NCBI GenBank assembly: GCA_947497175.1
Contig: CANMFM010000012.1
Coordinates: 17,218 to 81,217 of the forward strand
Source: an uncultured Aquimarina sp.
Lineage (GTDB): Bacteria > Bacteroidota > Bacteroidia > Flavobacteriales > Flavobacteriaceae
Direction: 5' to 3'
DNA length: 64,000 bases
Shown here piece after piece: positions 53,004 to 60,400 of the stretch. Made by a program: the position numbers and the translations under genes. The notes under the pieces were generated by a model that saw only the letters and a list, made by a program, of their open reading frames with translations, was not told the origin of the DNA and searched no databases. Position 1 is the stretch's first letter; every line of letters begins with the position of its first letter.

Positions 53004-54350
53004 TTAATCTAAAGAATGAATTCTGAAAGAACTATTTAGAGTATTAAGACTATTTGCTCCATAATCAAGAGCATGGTTTCCGTCTAAATACCTATAAAAC
53101 CTCATATGTGATCGAGGAACACTTATTTGAATAGTGTGTGGTTTAGCAAAAGAAGAGTTTTTCCACATATTTAAACCTTTATGATCTAACCAAAACTGTT
53201 TCCTACCAAAATCTCCTTTTAATGAAAACTGATTTCCATCTGCTCTAAAAGCGGCCAATTCATTTGATCCAAAATTTCTGTATGCAAAAATTCTATCTGA
53301 TAATATTCCTTTAAAGTTAAAACTTTTTGTTGGTAACGGTTTTAAACTGATATTATAATTAGTCCCCATTCCCCACATCATCGCCATAAACTTACCAAAA
53401 TGTAGTAAATGTGCTCCTCGTCTTTGGCGTTCTCTTTCTTGTAACAATCCTTCTAACTGATTTGCATAACTTCCAAAAGCACTACTGTATTTAGCATTCC
53501 AAAGTAAATTTTTATCTGCCAGACTTAATCCTGCAAATTCTGGATAGTCACTTTCATAGGACGACTCTGATCCATAGTATGAATAATCACCCATAACTTC
53601 TGTGGTCCAACCTTCTCCTCCTTCAAAAATAGGATCACTAAGATCTCCTGTCATCATGGTTACCTTTCGCTTTTTTCCCGGATCTGTAGCATAAAGCCCA
53701 TAAGGCGCTAAAGCCGCATTTAACATTGCTAGTCCAGACATTCCACTACTATTAGCATCAATTGAGATTCCTCTTGAAGCTAAAGCCTCTCCCGGAGAGA
53801 CTGCTCTACCCATTCTATCTTGGTATTGACCAGTATAACTGTTGTAATGGATTCCTCCACTACCTGCAATACTATTAAACCCAAAACTACCACGAGCACC
53901 ACTATCTAGGGTGTTTTCTCTATTATCACGATTCCATGGGCTTTCACTATCTGCTCCACTTGGATCTGCGTATACAATCGGGTTATTATCAAAAGCATTA
54001 TACGTAGATAAGCCATGGTGTACTACGGGATCAACCCTGTTCCAGCGAGCTATGGTTGGGTCGTAGGATCGTAGTGGCATCTCGTACCAGTTAAGTCCCA
54101 GACCTTCCTCTAATTCTGTATTGTTGTATTTGTATTGGTGAGAGCGCCCATTCACAGTGGTATTGTATCCTTTTTGTTGCAGCCCAAAGGGATAATAATT
54201 CGATTCTTCTATGATTTCATCGGTAGTGATACTTCCGTCGCTGTTTTTATCGCTGTAGCTAAGTCTTACGTTGCCCAGGTGGTCTTTAAATTGGTAGACA
54301 TACTGATATCCATCATTTGAAGGCTCGATATACCCTTCGGGTTGCCCCAT
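53004..54350 (-). CDS. Orphan Rhs C-terminal toxin cassette 3
   Basis: The 448-aa frame starts at an internal Met (MGQPEGYIEPSNDG) of what in the full-length rhs gene is mid-core. Homology to that gene continues upstream in frame to about 54480, where it stops at a TAA, so this is a 5'-truncated copy without signal peptide. The Rhs core end is intact (DHLGNVRLSYSD, YYPFGLQQKG, YEMPLRSYDPTIARWNR, NPIVYADPSG). A linker MSGLAMLN to GGEGWTTEV matches the full-length protein; the last ~200 residues are unique (KQFWLDHKGLNMW, HTIQISVPRSHMRF) and form the presumed toxin, of unrecognised family. Confidence 0.78.
   Translation of the reverse strand: MGQPEGYIEPSNDGYQYVYQFKDHLGNVRLSYSDKNSDGSITTDEIIEESNYYPFGLQQKGYNTTVNGRSHQYKYNNTELEEGLGLNWYEMPLRSYDPTIARWNRVDPVVHHGLSTYNAFDNNPIVYADPSGADSESPWNRDNRENTLDSGARGSFGFNSIAGSGGIHYNSYTGQYQDRMGRAVSPGEALASRGISIDANSSGMSGLAMLNAALAPYGLYATDPGKKRKVTMMTGDLSDPIFEGGEGWTTEVMGDYSYYGSESSYESDYPEFAGLSLADKNLLWNAKYSSAFGSYANQLEGLLQERERQRRGAHLLHFGKFMAMMWGMGTNYNISLKPLPTKSFNFKGILSDRIFAYRNFGSNELAAFRADGNQFSLKGDFGRKQFWLDHKGLNMWKNSSFAKPHTIQISVPRSHMRFYRYLDGNHALDYGANSLNTLNSSFRIHSLD
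53876..53993 (-). repeat. 118-bp identical block shared by cassettes 3 and 2 (copy in cassette 3)
   Basis: This block, encoding the segment around NPIVYADPSGADSESPWNRD, is base-for-base identical to 56014-56131 in cassette 2. A second identical block of 69 bases follows (54075-54143 versus 56213-56281, encoding LEEGLGLNWYEMPLR). The flanking bases differ, suggesting recent recombination or gene conversion. Confidence 0.85.
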
Positions 54351-54495
54351 AAACTCCAGCTCACCGTTTTTATATTGTGCCGCTGCGTATTCTGTGGTGG
54401 TTATGGTACCGCCATCGTTAAGGATCTTTTTTAGTTTGCTACCTGTAGCATCGTATATATATTCGATGGTTTTGTTGGTACATTACACTTACCTC

Positions 54496-54612
54496 TATTT
54501 CAATGAACTTATTTAAACCACAACATCTTTTACAATGTTGTAGCTCTATTTACTTACCTATTATAGGTACTCATTATAAACGAGCACTAACACATACTAG
54601 GACCCAGCAGAG
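54496..54612 (-). repeat. Cassette-end composite repeat, copy C
   Basis: The box GCTGGGTCCTAGTATG overlaps the last codons of the immunity gene ending at 54597. A stem-loop of the second type follows (CTCGTTTATAATGAG), then the terminator hairpin CTACAACAT/ATGTTGTGG with T, then AATAAGTTCATTGAAATA, which is identical to copy D. Truncated-rhs homology begins just beyond. Confidence 0.8.
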
Positions 54613-55190
54613 CTAATTTCTAGTCTTTTATCATTCGTATTTTCAATTTTTAATCCTTCCTCCTTAATTCTTTCTAATATATAAAGTACGTCATTATTCA
54701 ATTTTCTATAATATACACCAAAACTATGGGTATGATGAAAATAAAATACAACATCTGTTTTAGGTATATAGAACATCAAACTATAAATAGCGGTGTGTTT
54801 AAAAATACAATCTAATATTATTACTAAAAACTTATCCCAATCTAAACATTTACAAAAACCATTATATTCTGGTTCTATTTCGCTATCAATTAACATTTGT
54901 AAATAGTTTGAAGTTGGTTCGCTTTTCCCTTCGGGAGAATAGTCATATTCATCCTTATTAATATCCCATACATCTAGACAGAAGTTCCCCCAAGAACCTT
55001 CTGGATGGAATGTTCTTATCATAATCTTATCTTTATATTTTCTAAATAAAGAATAAAATAATATAGCATAATCAGCTGTGTCTAAATCTTCCTCAGGATA
55101 TACTTCAAACTTATATCCATCGCTATCTGGCAACCTTTCAAAGTTCAGCCAGTCATAGACTTTATATTTTGCTTTTTTTAAGACTTTCAT
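54597..55190 (-). CDS. Candidate immunity protein of Rhs cassette 2
   Basis: The 197-aa cytoplasmic protein is rich in aromatic and acidic residues (YKVYDWLNFERLPDSDGYKF, ALFYSLFRKYKDKIMIRTF-like region, FYFHHTHSFGVYYRKL). No named immunity family is assigned with confidence. Its ATG overlaps the stop of the Rhs cassette by one base (TAATG), indicating coupled translation. The final residues (SSAGS) are encoded by the C-rich box of repeat C, so the repeat has replaced or supplied its 3' end. Confidence 0.68.
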   Translation of the reverse strand: MKVLKKAKYKVYDWLNFERLPDSDGYKFEVYPEEDLDTADYAILFYSLFRKYKDKIMIRTFHPEGSWGNFCLDVWDINKDEYDYSPEGKSEPTSNYLQMLIDSEIEPEYNGFCKCLDWDKFLVIILDCIFKHTAIYSLMFYIPKTDVVFYFHHTHSFGVYYRKLNNDVLYILERIKEEGLKIENTNDKRLEISSAGS

Positions 55191-56503
55191 TACTTAATCG
55201 TTTTTAAATGTCCCCAAGGAATAAATAACCCTTTAGGCCCCTTATGCTTACCTAAAATAAAATCTCCAAATTCATCAGCATCTCTAAACCATTTTAACCC
55301 TTTCTTGCTCTCAAAGAATACCTTAAAATGACTACCTCCATGACTAGCATTATCTATAGACCACCATAACCCATCTGATTTACTCTTATAAATTTTTCCA
55401 AATTCTGAATGCCTTTTTATAGCAGTAGCTCCTTCACTAGTAAGTGTCCAAGGTGATCTACTAAACCCTGCTCTTGCTGCACCTATGGTATTCTTCATTA
55501 TAGGTATTTCAGAAGTAGACGCTCCTAAAAATCTAGCTCCAACAGCTCGTAAAGAACTTAATATAAACACTGGAGAATCAAAATCCATAGCATTTATATT
55601 ACCTCTGGCTAGAGGTACTTCACCTCCATAATAATCGTGAGCTTGTACAGCCCAACCTACCATAGCTAAATGTACATCTTCAGTAAACCCAAAATCATCT
55701 AAAACATCAAAAGAAGCTTGTCCTTGACCTATAGCTCTAATTATTGTTCTAAACAATTCATAATAATCTTGTTCACCATACCAACCTGCATCTTCACCTA
55801 AACCTCCTGAATGATAGTACTCATTGTAGGAAAAGTGAGCTCCCATAATTGTCCTTTCCACAAGTCTAGATTGACCTTCTCTACAGTTGGTACAATTAGG
55901 GCTAATTATGCGTATTGATAACCCTAAATCATGTAATGCAGCAACCAGATTCGTACCATAGTTATATGCTTCAACATTATTATTATCTTGTATATTCTGA
56001 GCTATCACACTACTAAACCCAAAACTACCACGAGCACCACTATCTAGGGTGTTTTCTCTATTATCACGATTCCATGGGCTTTCACTATCTGCTCCACTTG
56101 GATCTGCGTATACAATCGGGTTATTATCAAAGCTATTATACGTAGATAAGCCATGATGTACTACAGGGTCTTGTCGATTCCATCTAGCGGTTGTTGGATC
56201 ATACGATCGTAATGGCATCTCGTACCAGTTAAGTCCCAGACCTTCCTCTAATTCTGTATTGTTGTATTTGTATTGGTGAGACCTGCCATTTACAGGGATA
56301 TTTGGTCTTCGTTGTGAAAGTCCAAAGGGATAATAGTTATTCTCTTCTATAATCTCGTCGGTAGAGATTTCACCATTGTTATTGCGGTCTGAGTAGGAGA
56401 GTCTGATGTTTCCTAAATGGTCGGTGTATTGGTATACATACCTGTACCTCTCGGCTCCGCTCGAGGTACTTTCTTTTTCTATATACCCTTCAGGTTGCCC
56501 CAT
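55190..56503 (-). CDS. Orphan Rhs C-terminal toxin cassette 2
   Basis: The start is placed at ATG 56503 (MGQPEGYIEKE), the same point as cassette 3; a GTG at 56515 is possible. In-frame homology to full-length rhs extends only to about 56540 and meets a TAA there. The Rhs core end is present (YTDHLGNIRLSYSD, YDPTTARWNRQDPV, NPIVYADPSGADSES). A different ~300-residue C-terminus follows, closing with EFGKIYKSKSDGLWWSID, HGGSHFKVFFESKKGLKWF and GLFIPWGHLKTIK, where HGGSxxK resembles RNase-type (BECR-fold) polymorphic toxins; that class is tentative. There is no signal peptide, so expression as a stand-alone secreted protein is unlikely. Confidence 0.78.
   Translation of the reverse strand: MGQPEGYIEKESTSSGAERYRYVYQYTDHLGNIRLSYSDRNNNGEISTDEIIEENNYYPFGLSQRRPNIPVNGRSHQYKYNNTELEEGLGLNWYEMPLRSYDPTTARWNRQDPVVHHGLSTYNSFDNNPIVYADPSGADSESPWNRDNRENTLDSGARGSFGFSSVIAQNIQDNNNVEAYNYGTNLVAALHDLGLSIRIISPNCTNCREGQSRLVERTIMGAHFSYNEYYHSGGLGEDAGWYGEQDYYELFRTIIRAIGQGQASFDVLDDFGFTEDVHLAMVGWAVQAHDYYGGEVPLARGNINAMDFDSPVFILSSLRAVGARFLGASTSEIPIMKNTIGAARAGFSRSPWTLTSEGATAIKRHSEFGKIYKSKSDGLWWSIDNASHGGSHFKVFFESKKGLKWFRDADEFGDFILGKHKGPKGLFIPWGHLKTIK
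56014..56131 (-). repeat. 118-bp identical block (copy in cassette 2)
   Basis: This is the partner of 53876-53993. It lies in the Rhs core end just before the variable toxin region, the place where Rhs cassettes would recombine. Confidence 0.85.
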
Positions 56504-56543
56504 AAACTCAAGCACTCCATTTTTGTATTGTGCTGCTGAATTT

Positions 56544-56672
56544 TATTTCAATGAACTTATTAAAACCACAACACCTTATAAAAAAATGTTGTGGCTATTT
56601 TCTTTTCTTACTCATGCTTGGTACTCGTTACAAACGAGCACTAGCAAAACATACTATGACCCAGCGGGGGGC
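56544..56672 (-). repeat. Cassette-end composite repeat, copy D
   Basis: This copy begins six bases after the stop of the 89-aa gene, with CCCCCCGCTGGGTCATAG. The stem-loop CTCGTT-TGT-AACGAG is perfect, and the terminator hairpin CCACAACA/TGTTGTGG is followed by TTTT on the minus strand. The 18-base end AATAAGTTCATTGAAATA equals copy C, and truncated rhs homology starts a few bases later. Confidence 0.82.
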
Positions 56673-56678
56673 TTTTTG

Positions 56679-56948
56679 TTATTCATAATCTTCTATAACT
56701 ATTTGGTTATCTCCTGTAAAACCAAGAGACAACAATAAACTCCTAAGATCAGGTTCTAATTGCTCTGCATCATTGGTAATAAAACTTACATCTATAAAAT
56801 TACCACCTGTACCTTCATTAATAATATCTCCTAATCCTCGTTCCTCAATAGTGTCCGCTAATAAATAACGTAACTCTAAAGTACGGTTGATATTACGAGC
56901 ATCATCATTGCTTAATGGAACGGTTACGTTTACTAATTTTTGATCCAT
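56679..56948 (-). CDS. Small protein of Rhs cassette 1, second immunity candidate
   Basis: The 89-aa cytoplasmic acidic protein (LVNVTVPLSNDDARNINRTL, AEQLEPDLRSLLLSLGFTG) has no recognised family. It starts 2 bases after the Imm26-like gene and ends 6 bases before repeat D, so it belongs to the same cassette. It could be an additional immunity protein or an accessory of the GIY-YIG toxin. Confidence 0.6.
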   Translation of the reverse strand: MDQKLVNVTVPLSNDDARNINRTLELRYLLADTIEERGLGDIINEGTGGNFIDVSFITNDAEQLEPDLRSLLLSLGFTGDNQIVIEDYE

Positions 56949-56950
56949 AA

Positions 56951-57469
56951 CTATGTATAATATGGAAAACTATATTCCCCAGTTTTCATCTTGTGAATGA
57001 TTTCTAAAGGAGCTTTAACCATTCCTAGATCAATACTTTCATTCTCTTCAGTAATCCATCCTAATTTTTTTCTAAAATCAAAAGGGTCTCCTGCACGCCA
57101 TACTTGCCATTGATCTGTTTTTTTATAGATAATTTTTCTTCCTTCAAATTCATGCTTGATTCCAGAGGTATCCCTAAACAAAGGAATAATATATCCTTTT
57201 TCTAAAGGCACATTACCGATTTTTTCCCAAAGATCAAGATCATAACCAAAGGGGATCACCACATGGGCATAAAAATCAACATCTGATTTAGCAATTTCTT
57301 CCAAGTTATAATTAGCTACCTCTTTAGAACGATACCTAAATACTCGGATCACTTCACTATTTAATTGACAAGGATCTAGAAGCATATACTGAAAAAAACC
57401 TACTTCTTTATCTTCAAGTGTTACCTTAAAAATATCTCCCGGTTGGGCTGCTTTTATTCGCTTTGCCAT
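56951..57469 (-). CDS. Immunity protein 26-like (Imm26)
   Basis: The 172-aa cytoplasmic protein has an N-terminus (QPGDIFKVTLEDKEVGFFQY, IRVFRYRSKE) that resembles the Imm26 family, beta-rich immunity proteins of polymorphic toxin loci. Later come YIIPLFRDTSG and IIYKKTDQWQVWRAGDPFDF. It starts 9 bases after the full-length rhs gene, whose C-terminal GIY-YIG nuclease-like domain it would neutralise. The match is by general pattern, so the family is probable rather than certain. Confidence 0.72.
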   Translation of the reverse strand: MAKRIKAAQPGDIFKVTLEDKEVGFFQYMLLDPCQLNSEVIRVFRYRSKEVANYNLEEIAKSDVDFYAHVVIPFGYDLDLWEKIGNVPLEKGYIIPLFRDTSGIKHEFEGRKIIYKKTDQWQVWRAGDPFDFRKKLGWITEENESIDLGMVKAPLEIIHKMKTGEYSFPYYT

Positions 57470-57478
57470 ATTATACTC

Positions 57479-60400
57479 TTAGTTTTTTATTCCATATTGT
57501 CCCCATAGTGATCTGCGGATTTCATTTCTACGGTTTAATAAATTCTTTAATCCCATATCATTGATTTGTTGCTGCTCCCAAATACGGGCATCTAACCTTG
57601 ATCTAAATGGATTCCCTTGTACTTGAAAATCCAAAAACTGTTTACCATCGGTAGCTTTGGCGTGAGCTTTAAATCTAATGGCAGGATTGTTAGAGATACC
57701 CACATAAGATACTCCATCTGATCCTATACCATAATATCCATATACGATATCGTCAGCGGCAGTTGTGTTACTATATCTAGGCACATAGCTAAATACTCTA
57801 GGTGATATTGAAGGTAATCCTGCTAAAGCCCCCATACTCATTGATCCCGCAGTAGTAAAACCAAAAACAAAAAAACGTAATTTTTGCATCAGCACTTCTG
57901 CATTTCTGGCACGATCCATACCATCAGCAAAAGCGGTATGTTGGTTACCATAAATAGAGTGGTATAAAGAAGAAGCTGCAAAAGGATCATCGGGGAAGAA
58001 ACCGTCAGCATTAAATTCAGCATCCCATTGGCTTCTATCTCCTGCATAAGCATAACGATCTGTGACTTCTGATGTCCAACCTTCTCCTCCTTCAAAAATA
58101 GGATCACTAAGGTCTCCTGTCATCATGGTTACTGTACGCTTTTTTCCTGGATCTGTAGCAGAAAGGCCATATTGTGCTAACGCTCCGTTTAGCATAGCCA
58201 ACCCAGACATTTGACTATGTCTATTCGTATCTATAGATACTCCTATTGAGTTTAACGCAGTTCCAAAACCAACAGCATCTCCATTACCATTTTCATACTG
58301 CCCAGTATTCCAATTATAACTTACACTAGAGCTTGCATTACCATCCAAAGCATATTCTCTACTGCTCATATATCTACCTTCTTTTATGACATGGCTACCA
58401 CCACTAGGGTCATTATAGTAAATCGGGTTATTCCCGAAGGTATTATAGGTCGATAAACTATGATGCGTGATTGGATCAATACGATTCCAACGTGCAATGG
58501 TTGGATCAAAAGATCGTAATGGCATCTCGTACCAATTGAGTCCCAGACCTTCTTCGAGTTCTGTATTGTTATATTTATATTGATGGGAACGTCCATTAAC
58601 CGGGATGTTGGGTCTTCGTTGTGAAAGTCCAAATGGATAATAATTATTCTCTTCTACGATTTCATCGGCAGAGATTTCCCCATCGTTATTTTTATCAGAA
58701 TAGGAGAGTCTGATATTTCCTAAATGATCTGAGTACTGATAAACGTACTGATATCCATCATTTGAAGGTTCGATATACCCTTCGGGTTGCCCCATAAACT
58801 CCAGCTCACCGTCTTTATATTGTGCTGCTGCATATTCTGTGGTGGTTATGGTACCGCCATCGTTAAGGATCTTTTTGAGTTTGCTACCTCCAGCGTCATA
58901 AACATAGGTGATGGTTTTGTTGGTATCCTCCTCAAAGGTAATTTTAACCGGTAAATCCAGATGGTTATACTCGATACTTGTGATGCCTTTGTTTTTATCT
59001 GCGGTAATGCTTCCATTGGTATCATACTGATAATCATTGCCTACTGTATTGCCGTCTTTAAATCCAAAAGTGGTATTCCCGGTATCGGTTACACTTAGCA
59101 GTTTATGCCCTGTAGGCTCATAGGTATAGGATAGGTTATCCATCTGCCCAAAGGTGGTTGCTTGTGCATTGGTATGTCCTTTTCGATCCAGGGTTAAGAT
59201 ATTGCCCATGGTATCGTAGGTAATATTTGTAAGATCGTATTTACCACTACCACTTTCAGCTTTTGTAATTCTATCTAAGGCGTCATAGGTGTACGTATAG
59301 GCTTTTATAGTGTTATCCAGATTGGCTGTTCGCCAATAGATTTGACTAACGTTTCCATTATACAATGCTTTATCATTATATGCAGAGGCTATATCATTAT
59401 AATTGATTTTATAAGAGAATAAATCATTCCCCATAGTATTGACATCATTAACCCCTTTTAACCAACCTCTTATGTTAAATGTATAATCTACATGCTGCAG
59501 GCCACCTCCAACATTTTTGGCCACCAATTGCCCAAGATTGTCATACTCATTACTGGCAATCACTTCTACGAGCTGATCATTGATCTTTTGAGTCTGGGTA
59601 AGCACTCTACCCATATGATCATAGGTAAAGGTATCGATTGTTACAATCGGAGTAGTATTGCCTTTGGTATGGGTACTTGTACTTTGGGTCATTTTCCCAG
59701 AAAAGTCAAAATGAGTTTTTATAATATCTACTGTACTAAGATACTCATTTTTGCTGGCTGCGCATATTGGTCGTGCTTTTTTATCATAATAGGTCACTGT
59801 AGTAGTCCAATCGGTAGTGCCGAGCACCCGTACTTTACCTCCTGTAGGCAAGGTTTTGGTTCGATCGGTCACCGCCTCACCATATACCGTGCCTGGGTTA
59901 GCAAGCTCGGTTGGGATATCAAAATTATAATTGTCATAGTAGTTGATCGTATGAATTTCGGTCACTTCACGTGGGATGGCATCATTACCATAATAAATAG
60001 TAGTTCCTGCAATAGTATTGGCAGTACTTTGTTTGGTTTCGTACTGCTTATAGGCAGTAGTATTATCAGCAAATTCTTGTAGTGCAGCTCTGTTGCTATC
60101 ATTTTGTATAACCCCAGTATAGGTTACCCTGCCAAAAGCATCGTATTTAACAAATAACCATTCATCCTTAGCTTTACCAGAATGTATTTTTCTTTGATTT
60201 GCATCTTGTGTCAATATAGGTTGATCCAGCTGGTTATAGACGATATATTCCCACCCTTTGCCTGGATCTTTCTTTTCGATCAAACGGTTGCGATTGTCAT
60301 ATCGGTATTGGTAGATGAGTTCGCTGAGTTCTTCGATAGAAATCCCATCAGCAGTATTTACTTTAGGTGGGATTACAAAAGTAAGGTTACCATAGTCGTC

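Noticed and set aside
52132..56672. Cassette-end repeats as canonical integron attC sites
   Set aside because: They are imperfect stem-loops after each unit, one with a bulged base, but the RYYYAAC/GTTRRRY core sites are not found and no integrase is in the window.
59492..60082. 196-codon frame antisense to rhs
   Set aside because: Shadow of the YD-repeat coding sequence; no support for expression.
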